Shown here: positions 6,881 to 12,180 of the stretch, one piece after another | Numbering within the stretch: the stretch's first letter is position 1 | Layout: each line of letters opens with the position of its first letter | IMG/VR virus record: IMGVR_UViG_3300044618_002254 | Span: 1-32,841 of that record | Reading direction: 5' to 3' (one strand) | Source of the DNA: a virus | Length of the DNA: 32,841 nt | Notes under the pieces: generated by a model | What the model was told of the DNA's origin: nothing | Seen by the model: only the letters and a program-made list of their open reading frames with translations | Database searches by the model: none | Made by a program: the position numbers and the translations under genes

Positions 6881-6907
6881 AAAAAAATAGGCTCCGAAGA
6901 GCCTATT
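6881..6907 (-). terminator. Intrinsic terminator with UUCG loop
   Basis: Minus strand AATAGGCTC, TTCG loop, GAGCCTATT, then a T run. A nine-base stem with a stable tetraloop. It ends the transcript that contains the basic protein at 7024-7347. Confidence 0.92.
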
Positions 6908-7023
6908 AAGTGGGTGTTATCCACCCGGATGCCCGTAGCCTACCACGTCTGATAGGTTCACTAGTAGATTCTAGCTATACTATTTTGCTCATTGTGTGAC
7001 CAATAGAGAGCCGGACTGCTCGG
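6908..7023 (-). other. Non-coding stretch downstream of the basic protein gene
   Basis: No plausible coding frame. It holds one small hairpin (GGGTG, loop GATAA, CACCC) just before the terminator. Bases 6811-6880, on the other side of that terminator, hold a CTAAATA box at 6858-6864 and nothing else I can name. Confidence 0.4.
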
Positions 7024-7347
7024 TTAACGCCCTCGACCAGCTGATCGTGTAGGGGGTTTTTTAGCGGGTCCAGCTGAAGGTTTAACTTTGGCTTTTTTAT
7101 CTACAGTGGTATTAACTTCGCTACCATCCACATAAGTCTTGCCTTGTTTCTTTGCTAGTGCTTTAGCAATAGTATCTGAAAGTTTCGACATTTTTTCTTC
7201 CTCTTGTTTTTTATATATACGATCTATTAGACCCAATAATTCTTTTTTGGTAAGTGTTTTGCCCCAAGTGGTATCTTTGATCGGTGCTATTGGGCGACTT
7301 ACAGGACGACCTGGGTCTACATTTGTTTTGGTTTTTTTAGTTGCCAT
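7024..7347 (-). CDS. Lys/Arg-rich small basic protein (107 aa)
   Basis: Not assigned to a family. The protein starts and ends in Lys/Ala/Pro-rich low-complexity tails (KKTKTN near the start; AGPAKKPPTRSAGRGR at the end) flanking one predicted amphipathic helix (residues 33-65, TKKELLGLIDRIYKKQEEEK). The tails recall histone-like nucleic-acid-binding proteins, an inference from composition only. The ATG at 7347 lies seven bases after the tRNA-Thr 3' end, with no ribosome site, so it is probably translated from the processed tRNA transcript. A strong terminator follows. Confidence 0.7.
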   Translation of the reverse strand: MATKKTKTNVDPGRPVSRPIAPIKDTTWGKTLTKKELLGLIDRIYKKQEEEKMSKLSDTIAKALAKKQGKTYVDGSEVNTTVDKKAKVKPSAGPAKKPPTRSAGRGR

Positions 7348-7354
7348 ATATTTT

Positions 7355-7428
7355 TGGTGCCCCTTAACAGAATCGAACTGCTAATCCATGATTACAAATC
7401 AAGTGTTATACCATTTAACTAAAGGGGC
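7355..7428 (-). tRNA. tRNA-Thr(TGT)
   Basis: Cloverleaf with acceptor GCCCCTT/AAGGGGC, three-pair D stem, anticodon loop TTTGTAA, T loop TTCGATT, discriminator A and encoded CCA. One mismatch in the anticodon stem. The 5' end is one base from the stop of the upstream glycosyltransferase gene. Confidence 0.88.
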
Positions 7429-7429
7429 C

Positions 7430-8038
7430 TTACACATCTATTACAAAATCAACTACTTTACGTCCGTTGTGATTATTATATATCTGGCCTAAGTGATTGC
7501 AACTTTTATCTTGCGTAACGTGTTGATCAAAATTGTACACAGCAAATTCATCATCGCACTCGCTGGCACTGACAGAAGGTTTATAAAAACAGTGTTTTTT
7601 ATACAGCTGAAAGAATCCCAATGGTCGGCCGTTTTTATATTCTTCGTTGGGAGTTTGATTTTTATAATTGCTCAAGGTGTAGTATAAATTTCTGGTTAAT
7701 AATCCATATAGTGTGTTAGGATCTAATCCCGAGGTATCAATGACAAAATCTTGACCTAGGCAGATATCACTGTCTAAAATCAAATACCATGAATCAGGCC
7801 ACAGTTTATACGCAACTTCTTGAGCAAATTTGACGGCCCCACCTTTGTCAAACACTCTGTTGTTGTTTTGGAAGTCCCAATACAATACTACAATTTTAGG
7901 ATGTGGTGCTAAAATTTGTTGAGTTGCAACATCATTCCTGTCAGTGACAACAATCCAATAATCCAAGTGTGGTAGATTGGCTTCTACAACATAAGGTAAT
8001 ATATCAGCATAGTTGGTACTGACAGTGATGCCTATCAT
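7430..8038 (-). CDS. GT-A-type glycosyltransferase-like protein (202 aa)
   Basis: Short GT-A-like fold: an N-terminal strand MIGITVSTNYADILP, a WIVVTD strand, then WYLILDSDICLG around residues 85-95 carrying the D-x-D motif used to bind the metal and nucleotide sugar. A conserved-looking acidic and aromatic C-terminal part ends with CNHLGQIYNNH. About 200 residues is small for this fold, as is common in phages. Its ATG overlaps the previous stop (ATGA). Donor and acceptor are unknown; other sugar genes in the window suggest a phage-made glycan. Confidence 0.75.
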   Translation of the reverse strand: MIGITVSTNYADILPYVVEANLPHLDYWIVVTDRNDVATQQILAPHPKIVVLYWDFQNNNRVFDKGGAVKFAQEVAYKLWPDSWYLILDSDICLGQDFVIDTSGLDPNTLYGLLTRNLYYTLSNYKNQTPNEEYKNGRPLGFFQLYKKHCFYKPSVSASECDDEFAVYNFDQHVTQDKSCNHLGQIYNNHNGRKVVDFVIDV

Positions 8039-8250
8039 TCTTCTACTACAGCTTCAACAATGGTCACTTTATTGAGCAATAAGCCTTGATGTTTGGCCAA
8101 ACTTTGGATGCGTCGTTGAATTTTAGCCTGGATTTTGGGTTTGCTTGTTTTGGCAATTAGGTCAGTGAGCTGTTTGATATTTAAACTAACAATTTTAACC
8201 ACGCCGGCTTTGGTATAGCCAGATTTTTTACGTTGTAATGCTTTTGCCAT
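8035..8250 (-). CDS. Small basic helical protein (71 aa)
   Basis: Not recognised. Very Lys/Gln-rich and predicted helical (IKQLTDLIAKTSKPKIQAKI), starting MAKALQRKKSGYTK, with a short acidic end (VEAVVEE). It could bind nucleic acid, by composition only. It has a perfect AAGGAGG ribosome site before the ATG at 8250 and is coupled to the downstream glycosyltransferase by ATGA. Confidence 0.75.
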   Translation of the reverse strand: MAKALQRKKSGYTKAGVVKIVSLNIKQLTDLIAKTSKPKIQAKIQRRIQSLAKHQGLLLNKVTIVEAVVEE

Positions 8251-8270
8251 TACGGCCTCCTTGAATAATT

Positions 8271-8426
8271 TTAACTTGGAATCATGTGTGGCAAATATGG
8301 CACAGCTCTAGGACCGTGGCGTTGTTGTAACAACATACGAGCCTCCTGAGCTGTTTCGGCACCTACTCGATCCTTGAACTCGCGTCCATTGATCTTTATA
8401 GTTGTCTCCCATAATTTCATTGCCAT
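8271..8426 (-). CDS. Small hypothetical protein (51 aa)
   Basis: Starts MAMKLWETTIKINGREF and ends PYLPHMIPS. The pattern strand-turn-strand (TTIKINGREFKDRV) followed by a helix with AETAQEARMLLQQ looks like a small alpha/beta domain. It lies between two genes with the same orientation and close spacing (13 bases from the preceding stop), which supports it although the ribosome site is poor. Function unknown. Confidence 0.65.
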   Translation of the reverse strand: MAMKLWETTIKINGREFKDRVGAETAQEARMLLQQRHGPRAVPYLPHMIPS

Positions 8427-8439
8427 TGTTGATTCTATA

Positions 8440-8601
8440 TTACTTCATTTTTAATTGTTGCTTGAATGCTTTGTTAATAGCGTGAGTGTGTTTGTTAGCA
8501 ATCATAATGCTACGGCTTGCATGTTCGCGCTTTTCACTCTTGGTCCATTGTCCTGCAATGGTACGACTTAATTCACTTGCTGATTGTTGTGGCTTTGCCA
8601 T
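8440..8601 (-). CDS. Small basic hypothetical protein (53 aa)
   Basis: Starts MAKPQQSASELSRTIAGQW and is rich in Lys, His, Gln and Ala, probably helical throughout. The ATG lies one base after the stop of the omega-like gene, which strongly suggests coupled expression from the promoter at 8851-8879. A role near RNA polymerase can be imagined from the position only. No family recognised. Confidence 0.68.
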   Translation of the reverse strand: MAKPQQSASELSRTIAGQWTKSEKREHASRSIMIANKHTHAINKAFKQQLKMK

Positions 8602-8602
8602 G

Positions 8603-8830
8603 TTATTTTACCTTTGCTAAGTAGTCGTCAAGATCAACCTGTCCTGCTTGAATTTCTTTTAGTGCGTCTACGCAGGTTACATATCGTGTGGTGTCTTCAC
8701 GATGAATACGTTTGAGCTCACGTAGACGTTGTGCGCCAATTAGGACCATGTCATAGCGTCCGCCGCCAGCTTGACGTACACATTGTTCCATATCGATTTC
8801 TGGGCCACGGCTTGCAATTCTTGGTTTCAT
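8603..8830 (-). CDS. RNA polymerase omega subunit-like protein (75 aa)
   Basis: The order of features matches bacterial RpoZ. After a short basic start, IDMEQCVRQAGGGRYDMVLIG aligns with the omega N-terminal helix and its N-R-F-D-L-V-L core. QRLRELKR follows in place of the A-R-R-A-R-Q helix, and then VDALKEIQAGQV in place of the A-L-R-E-I-x-x-G stretch. Omega binds the beta' subunit and helps its folding. A phage copy could dock on or replace the host subunit to alter promoter choice. It is the first gene after a near-perfect TTGACA/TATAAT promoter with a GGAG ribosome site, consistent with early expression. Similarity is by eye. Confidence 0.75.
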   Translation of the reverse strand: MKPRIASRGPEIDMEQCVRQAGGGRYDMVLIGAQRLRELKRIHREDTTRYVTCVDALKEIQAGQVDLDDYLAKVK

Positions 8831-8850
8831 GATATCTCCTATAAAGTGCT

Positions 8851-8879
8851 ATTATACTATAAACCGTACAGGTTGTCAA
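8851..8879 (-). promoter_or_regulatory. Sigma70-type promoter for the omega-like gene
   Basis: Minus strand TTGACA, 17 bases, TATAAT, both boxes at consensus. It probably drives the run of small genes down to the tRNA-Thr. Confidence 0.88.
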
Positions 8880-8882
8880 TGT

Positions 8883-9437
8883 TTAATAACTAACCAATCT
8901 TGGACTAAACGCAAAGGTCGCTGGATAATCGGCAATGAACGCCGCATTGTTTGGATCATTGATGTAAGCTGGATCAACCAAGGCACGAATATTCCAACCA
9001 AAGTTTAAGTACAAACATTTACCAAAAATATGCATGAATAACACATATTGAAACAATCCTTGCCCTTTAACCAAAAGGTGTCCTGGGTTTTGTTCGTTAC
9101 AGTTTAGATCACCCGACCACGACATACCCGAGGTGCCATGTAAGTACTTGACAGCAAACCCATAAAACGGGTTACGCCATAACCACTGTACCTTAGACCA
9201 CCAACATGGATTGTGCAAAGATCTAAAAGTTTGGTCACCGTCTAAGCTATTATCGGGTGTTTGGAACCAACCAAGCCAAGACCATAAACGTGGGCCCGAT
9301 TGCCATACTGTGCCATTGTTGCACCACCCCGTTTGGGTGTTATAACAAATACCAATAATGAATGCCAATGGGAATGTAAGTATTGTACCGACTAAATTGA
9401 CCGGAACCAACACTAAAAAATATAAAAAATAAACCAT
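8883..9437 (-). CDS. DUF7338-like phage membrane protein (184 aa)
   Basis: One or two hydrophobic segments fill residues 3-30 (FLYFLVLVPVNLVGTILTF), followed by a Trp-rich soluble part. The motif WFQTPDNSLDGD near residue 57 and the WLWRNPFYGF stretch are the hallmarks I associate with an uncharacterised phage and prophage family (DUF7338). Function unknown; the protein is probably anchored in the inner membrane. Its ribosome site AAGGAGG is strong but lies in the arm of a 13-base inverted repeat, so translation is probably controlled by RNA structure. It follows the phosphoesterase gene by about 50 bases. Confidence 0.78.
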   Translation of the reverse strand: MVYFLYFLVLVPVNLVGTILTFPLAFIIGICYNTQTGWCNNGTVWQSGPRLWSWLGWFQTPDNSLDGDQTFRSLHNPCWWSKVQWLWRNPFYGFAVKYLHGTSGMSWSGDLNCNEQNPGHLLVKGQGLFQYVLFMHIFGKCLYLNFGWNIRALVDPAYINDPNNAAFIADYPATFAFSPRLVSY

Positions 9438-9439
9438 GA

Positions 9440-9487
9440 AATACCTCCTTGAGCAAATATTTACTGGTATTCAGTCAAGGAGGTATT
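9440..9487 (-). promoter_or_regulatory. Hairpin sequestering the ribosome site of the DUF7338-like gene
   Basis: Perfect 13-base arms: AATACCTCCTTGA (minus strand, 9475-9487) and TCAAGGAGGTATT (9440-9452), with a 22-base loop. The downstream arm contains the AAGGAGG ribosome site two bases from the arm's end and shortly before the ATG at 9437. The upstream arm is a close copy of the 16S rRNA anti-Shine-Dalgarno. No U-tract follows, so a terminator is unlikely. Confidence 0.75.
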
Positions 9488-9490
9488 ATT

Positions 9491-10096
9491 TCACATCGCC
9501 GGTCCGTTGCCGTTGCGGAATCCAATAGTACCGCCTTCGGCTGTGATGCGTTTGAGCACATCTTCGAACAGGATAGGAGCAAAGTCTGGAATTTGCTCTA
9601 CACAAACACAGTGGTATCTTGTATCTATCTCATCTGAATACAGGGTTTCTCCAGTGCGGGCATCTATACCACGAGCTTTCATAACTCTGTTGGCGTGAGT
9701 ATGACCGTGAATGTTGACACCAAAACGACCCAGACTGGCTTCGTGTACAGGGATGTGGCTAAGAATCATTCCGTTCATCACATGGTAAGCACGAAGTTCA
9801 CGGAAGTATTTTCTGTAATCTTCATCCTTAAAGATATCGTGATTGCCACGAATCAAAACCTTGTCACCGTTTAACCGATCCATAATCGTAAGTGCTCGGC
9901 GGTTGATAACTACATCACCCAAGTGATACACTTTATCCTTGGGACCTACACGTTCGTTCCACGCTTTAACCATAGCTTCGTCCATCTTGACAGCATCATC
10001 CCATGGGCGAAGGGGCGTGCAACCATCTGCACGAGTGAAGCGGCACACACCAGCGTGACCAAAGTGCGTGTCTGATACGAGAAATACTGCTGGCAT
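9491..10096 (-). CDS. Calcineurin-like metallophosphoesterase (201 aa)
   Basis: All metal-binding blocks of the family are present in order: DTHFGH (D9, H11), GDV (D61), GNHD (N85, H86), SHIPVH (114-118) and GHTH (H132, H134). The enzyme hydrolyses phosphomonoester or phosphodiester bonds using two metals. The substrate in phages is not established; nucleotides or cyclic signals are candidates. AAGGAG ribosome site before the ATG at 10096, directly downstream of two tRNA genes and likely on their transcript. The 3' end abuts the hairpin controlling the next gene. Confidence 0.9.
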   Translation of the reverse strand: MPAVFLVSDTHFGHAGVCRFTRADGCTPLRPWDDAVKMDEAMVKAWNERVGPKDKVYHLGDVVINRRALTIMDRLNGDKVLIRGNHDIFKDEDYRKYFRELRAYHVMNGMILSHIPVHEASLGRFGVNIHGHTHANRVMKARGIDARTGETLYSDEIDTRYHCVCVEQIPDFAPILFEDVLKRITAEGGTIGFRNGNGPAM

Positions 10097-10121
10097 ATTC
10101 GACTCCTTTCTTTAATTAAAT

Positions 10122-10197
10122 TGGCGCTCCCGACCGGATTCGAACCGGTGTACTCGCCGTGAAAGGGCGATGTCCTAGGCCTCTAGACGACGGGAGC
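10122..10197 (-). tRNA. tRNA-Glu(TTC)
   Basis: Complete cloverleaf: acceptor GCTCCCG/CGGGAGC, anticodon stem TCGCC/GGCGA with loop CTTTCAC, T loop TTCGAAT, discriminator G, CCA encoded. Confidence 0.95.
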
Positions 10198-10203
10198 CTA
10201 ACC

Positions 10204-10278
10204 TGGCGGTCTCGACGAGAATCGAACTCGTCCCATCCCCGTGACAGGGGGATATTCTAACCAATAAACTACGAGACC
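10204..10278 (-). tRNA. tRNA-Asp(GTC)
   Basis: Complete cloverleaf: acceptor GGTCTCG/CGAGACC, anticodon stem TCCCC/GGGGA with loop CTGTCAC, T loop TTCGATT, discriminator G, CCA encoded. Six bases upstream of tRNA-Glu. Confidence 0.95.
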
Positions 10279-10281
10279 TTG

Positions 10282-10722
10282 CTAAAAGTCTTTCAATGGA
10301 ACTAGTCCATCTAAATCAATTTCTTCATCTAAATCTTCAATATGGCCACTGTAGTAGCCATTGTGCTCGTTGCGTACTTCAAAATCGATATATCCACGGT
10401 CTGTGCGGATAGTAAAAAATCCATCCTCTACACAATTATCAGTCCATAAGTCATCATCTTCGTTGGGTTCGTCGTCGATTGCAACCCACTCTTTTTCTTC
10501 TACAGCAGTAACAAGAGCACCACGTAGTAGGTCAAACGCATTGCCTTGGCCTACTACATCAACACCCTGGAAATGATTTATGTAAACAGTATTGCAACAA
10601 TCACCGTGAACATAGAAACCAATACGTTCGTCTTCGATGGTACGAAACACCACGCGAGTATTGTCATTGTTTAGGAAAATGCCATTGATGCGTCGACCGA
10701 CTAATTTGTTCAAAACACTCAT
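10282..10722 (-). CDS. DUF7448-like phage protein (146 aa)
   Basis: The N-terminus VGRRINGIFLNNDNTRVVF, an HGDCC stretch around residue 40 and the C-terminal pattern FFTIRTDRGYIDFEVRNEHNGYYSG match an uncharacterised phage family (DUF7448). It is very acidic in the middle (residues 83-97). No catalytic motif is evident. AAGGAG ribosome site and a TTGACA/TATACT promoter are just upstream, so it begins a transcript that then includes tRNA-Asp and tRNA-Glu and the phosphoesterase. Confidence 0.8.
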   Translation of the reverse strand: MSVLNKLVGRRINGIFLNNDNTRVVFRTIEDERIGFYVHGDCCNTVYINHFQGVDVVGQGNAFDLLRGALVTAVEEKEWVAIDDEPNEDDDLWTDNCVEDGFFTIRTDRGYIDFEVRNEHNGYYSGHIEDLDEEIDLDGLVPLKDF

Positions 10723-10752
10723 GTTATTCTCCTTTTCTTAATTTAATAAAAC

Positions 10753-10781
10753 AGTATAACAAATTGTCAATTTGTTGTCAA
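10753..10781 (-). promoter_or_regulatory. Sigma70-type promoter for the DUF7448-like gene
   Basis: Minus strand TTGACA, 17 bases, TATACT. It starts within three bases of the 3' end of the atypical tRNA at 10784-10860. Confidence 0.78.
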
Positions 10782-10783
10782 TA

Positions 10784-10860
10784 TGGTGCCCCTGGAAGGA
10801 TTCGGACCTTCATATCCTCGCTTCTTGGACGAGTGACTTTACCAGTTTGTCTACAGGGGT
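10784..10860 (-). tRNA. Atypical tRNA, anticodon uncertain
   Basis: Acceptor CCCCTG/CAGGGG plus an A-C mismatch at the first pair, D arm with a three-pair stem, T stem GAAGG/CCTTC and encoded CCA are all present. In standard geometry the anticodon stem is CTCGT/GCGAG and the loop CCAAGAA, giving AAG (Leu), but position 33 is then C instead of U and the short variable arm does not fit tRNA-Leu. A shifted loop would read CCA (Trp), yet a normal tRNA-Trp is already present. The T loop TCCGAAT is also off consensus. It may be decayed or have an unusual role. Confidence 0.6.
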
Positions 10861-10865
10861 ATTGG

Positions 10866-10984
10866 TGAACAAGTCGTTATCACTGCCACGCCCGGATATA
10901 ATTACTCGCTCGGCAAGGGTACGTCACTAGACGGTTAGGAAAGGTAACCCGTGTGCATTTAACACTGCTCAAACGACTTGTTCA
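10866..10984 (-). ncRNA. Candidate structured RNA inside the tRNA array
   Basis: A 13-base perfect stem (TGAACAAGTCGTT, minus strand 10972-10984, with 10866-10878) closes a 93-base interior. Inside, in order on the minus strand, are GTGT/ACAC with a 7-base loop, GGTTA/TAACC with a 7-base loop, CGTC/GACG with a UAGU loop, and TGCC/GGCA around a larger loop. There is no coding frame. The multi-branched shape recalls a cloverleaf but it is not a tRNA: no CCA or T loop. It may be processed out of the tRNA transcript. Confidence 0.5.
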
Positions 10985-10989
10985 TGGCT

Positions 10990-11067
10990 TGGAAGTGCGG
11001 GTCAGATTTGAACTGACGGTTTTAGGGATTTGCAGTCCCTTGCATTGGGCCACTCTGCCACCGCACT
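10990..11067 (-). tRNA. tRNA-Cys(GCA)
   Basis: Acceptor AGTGCGG/CCGCACT, anticodon stem AGGGA/TCCCT with loop CTGCAAA, T stem GTCAG/CTGAC, discriminator U as required for Cys, CCA encoded. Confidence 0.93.
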
Positions 11068-11073
11068 GTTGTT

Positions 11074-11148
11074 TGGCTACCCCCACGGTGACGATCCGCG
11101 CTCTTCGGTTTTGGAGACCGATGTTCTGCCAACATGAACTAGGGAGTA
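11074..11148 (-). tRNA. tRNA-Trp(CCA)
   Basis: Acceptor TACTCCC/GGGGGTA, anticodon stem TCGGT/ACCGA with loop CTCCAAA, discriminator G as in Trp tRNAs, CCA encoded. The T loop is ATCGTCA, which departs from the usual TTCGANT, so tertiary contacts may differ. Confidence 0.85.
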
Positions 11149-11153
11149 ATGTT

Positions 11154-11227
11154 TGGAGCGGGATAAGAGAATCGAACTCTCGTCATCAGCTTGGAAGGCT
11201 GGGGTAATACCATTATACGAATCCCGC
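11154..11227 (-). tRNA. tRNA-Gly(TCC)
   Basis: Acceptor GCGGGAT/ATCCCGC, anticodon stem CCAGC/GCTGA with loop CTTCCAA, T loop TTCGATT, discriminator U, CCA encoded. Confidence 0.93.
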
Positions 11228-11235
11228 ATGAGATT

Positions 11236-11328
11236 TGGCGGAGAGCTAGGGATTCGAACCCCAGATGGACTGTTTAGATCCATGCCCGCTTAGTAGGCGG
11301 GTGCCTTCGACCGCTCGGCCAGCTCTCC
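11236..11328 (-). tRNA. tRNA-Ser(ACT), class II
   Basis: Acceptor GGAGAGC/GCTCTCC, D arm GCCGAGCGGTCGAAGGC, anticodon stem CCCGC/GCGGG with loop CTACTAA, a long variable arm with stem ATGGA/TCCAT, discriminator G, CCA encoded. The shape is clearly tRNA-Ser, but the anticodon is ACT where bacteria and phages normally use GCT for AGY codons. Confidence 0.9.
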
Positions 11329-11336
11329 ATATTTCT

Positions 11337-11365
11337 ATTATAGTATATTGTCGACACGGTGTCAA
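11337..11365 (-). promoter_or_regulatory. Sigma70-type promoter inside the tRNA array
   Basis: Minus strand TTGACA, 17 bases, TATAAT, both boxes at consensus. It begins a tRNA transcript (Ser-ACT, Gly, Trp, Cys, structured RNA, atypical tRNA). Confidence 0.88.
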
Positions 11366-11373
11366 CTAATAAT

Positions 11374-11463
11374 TGGCGGAAGCGGTGAGATTCGAACTCA
11401 CGGACCTTTTACAGTCGACAGTTTTCAAGACTGTTGCAATCAACCGGGCTCTGCCACACTTCC
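11374..11463 (-). tRNA. tRNA-Ser(TGA), class II
   Basis: Acceptor GGAAGTG/CGCTTCC, anticodon stem ACAGT/ACTGT with loop CTTGAAA, long variable arm, T stem GTGAG/CTCAC, discriminator G, CCA encoded. Confidence 0.93.
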
Positions 11464-11472
11464 ATATTGCAT

Positions 11473-11547
11473 TGGCTCCAGAGGAAGGGATCGAACCTAC
11501 GACCAACAGATTAACAGTCTGCTGCACTACCGCTGTGCTACTCTGGA
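11473..11547 (-). tRNA. tRNA-Asn(GTT)
   Basis: Acceptor TCCAGAG/CTCTGGA, anticodon stem GCAGA/TCTGT with loop CTGTTAA, T stem with one mismatch, discriminator G, CCA encoded. Confidence 0.92.
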
Positions 11548-11548
11548 A

Positions 11549-11632
11549 TGGTGGAGAATACTGGGATCGAACCAGTCGTGCCATAGGCGGCGGATTTACA
11601 GTCCACTGCATCACCATTGATGCTTCTTCTCC
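11549..11632 (-). tRNA. tRNA-Tyr(GTA), class II
   Basis: Acceptor GGAGAA/TTCTCC with the last pair mismatched, anticodon stem GTGGA/TCCGC with loop CTGTAAA, extended variable arm with GCC/GGC stem as in bacterial Tyr, discriminator A, CCA encoded. Confidence 0.92.
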
Positions 11633-11634
11633 AA

Positions 11635-11664
11635 ATTATAGTAAAGCACACTGTCTGGAGACAA
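11635..11664 (-). promoter_or_regulatory. Weak sigma70-type promoter before tRNA-Tyr
   Basis: Minus strand TTGTCT, 18 bases, TATAAT. The -10 box lies in one arm of the 18-base inverted repeat at 11636-11708. The 5' end of tRNA-Tyr is only three bases from the -10 box, so the promoter cannot yield a full tRNA-Tyr and would serve the following tRNAs, if used at all. Confidence 0.4.
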
Positions 11665-11708
11665 TAGTCTAGGGCCCAGCTTGCCACTTTCAGTGTGCTT
11701 TACTATAA
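11636..11708. repeat. 18-base perfect inverted repeat upstream of the tRNA array
   Basis: Arms at 11636-11653 and 11691-11708 (TTATAGTAAAGCACACTG and its complement) enclose 37 bases. In RNA this is a long perfect hairpin ending three bases before tRNA-Tyr, suited to RNase III processing. Each arm also carries a TATAA element pointing outward. Confidence 0.85.
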
Positions 11709-11822
11709 CCGGATTTTTTGCACCACACAAGATGCTCCATCCTCGGTTCCGCCCATTTGCAAGATGTTTTGAGTGCCCTGCGTGGATCTCGTTTCCACCT
11801 AACACACTTACTACTTTACTGG
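11709..11822. other. Intergenic stretch, nothing recognised
   Basis: Open frames here lack ribosome sites and the longest runs into tRNA-Tyr. I see no promoter, terminator or gene beyond the inverted repeat on its left. Confidence 0.4.
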
Positions 11823-11993
11823 TTAATCTTCAATTTGATGATACGTTGTATCTCTGGCCGCAATCATTTCGGTCGCACGATCAATCTTATTTTGAAGCAA
11901 ACGTACTTTCATGTCGTTGGTCAGTACTAGATTGCTGACTTCGTATGCTTGTCGCACAATACGATCATTTAGTTTTGTATAATCTGTTTTCAT
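11823..11993 (-). CDS. Small hypothetical protein (56 aa)
   Basis: Starts MKTDYTKLNDRIVRQAYEV. It is charged and predicted helical over most of its length (MKVRLLQNKIDRATEMIAARD). A GGAAAGGA ribosome site precedes the ATG at 11993. It begins 18 bases after a strong intrinsic terminator and I see no promoter of its own, so it may depend on read-through. No family recognised. It sits at the head of the region leading to the tRNA array. Confidence 0.7.
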   Translation of the reverse strand: MKTDYTKLNDRIVRQAYEVSNLVLTNDMKVRLLQNKIDRATEMIAARDTTYHQIED

Positions 11994-12011
11994 ATATCCT
12001 TTCCTTTAAAT

Positions 12012-12046
12012 AAAAAGCCCCGGAGTGTTGAGTTCCAGGGCTTTTG
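12012..12046 (-). terminator. Intrinsic terminator
   Basis: Minus strand AAAGCCCTGGA, nine-base loop, TCCGGGGCTTT, then T residues. An 11-pair stem with one G-U pair, GC-rich centre and a proper U-tract. Confidence 0.9.
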
Positions 12047-12068
12047 AATAATAATTAAAAACTTACTG

Positions 12069-12170
12069 TTATTCAACTGCCCCCACATCTGATTCTAATC
12101 CACAACCGTTGGCCCACACCCAGATATTGCTGGATAGTGTTGCTATGAGTAGATAGTTTAAATGTTTCAT
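12069..12170 (-). CDS. Possible 33-aa secreted or membrane peptide
   Basis: MKHLNYLLIATLSSNIWVWA looks like a short signal or membrane segment, followed by NGCGLESDVGAVE with one cysteine, somewhat like a tiny lipoprotein or secreted peptide. There is no Shine-Dalgarno sequence, and the ATG at 12170 is 10 bases from the TATAAT box, so translation would be nearly leaderless. The alternative is that this is only the interior of a small RNA. I keep it at modest confidence. Confidence 0.45.
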   Translation of the reverse strand: MKHLNYLLIATLSSNIWVWANGCGLESDVGAVE

Positions 12171-12180
12171 AATAGTAAGT

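Larger units (their letters stand above)
12012..12174 (-). ncRNA. Candidate small RNA of about 163 nt
   Basis: The transcript would run from the predicted start after the promoter at 12181-12209 to the terminator at 12012-12046. The predicted 5' region ACTTACT (12173-12179) is the perfect complement of AGTAAGT near 12060, which would close the RNA into a stem if the start is slightly earlier. The unit has no ribosome site. A 33-codon frame lies inside, so a small RNA and a leaderless peptide mRNA are both possible. Confidence 0.5.

Noticed and set aside
9440-9487. Reading the inverted repeat as a terminator
   Set aside because: No U-tract on the transcribed strand; the arm holds the ribosome site of the next gene instead.
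10866-10984. Reading the long stem as a pair of degenerate tRNAs
   Set aside because: No T loop, anticodon arm or CCA can be placed.
10953-11672. Several plus- and minus-strand frames of 68-99 codons
   Set aside because: They overlap tRNA genes throughout; the apparent proteins are translations of tRNA sequence.
11611-11805. Minus-strand 64-codon frame
   Set aside because: It runs through an 18-base inverted repeat and into tRNA-Tyr, and lacks an ATG with a ribosome site.
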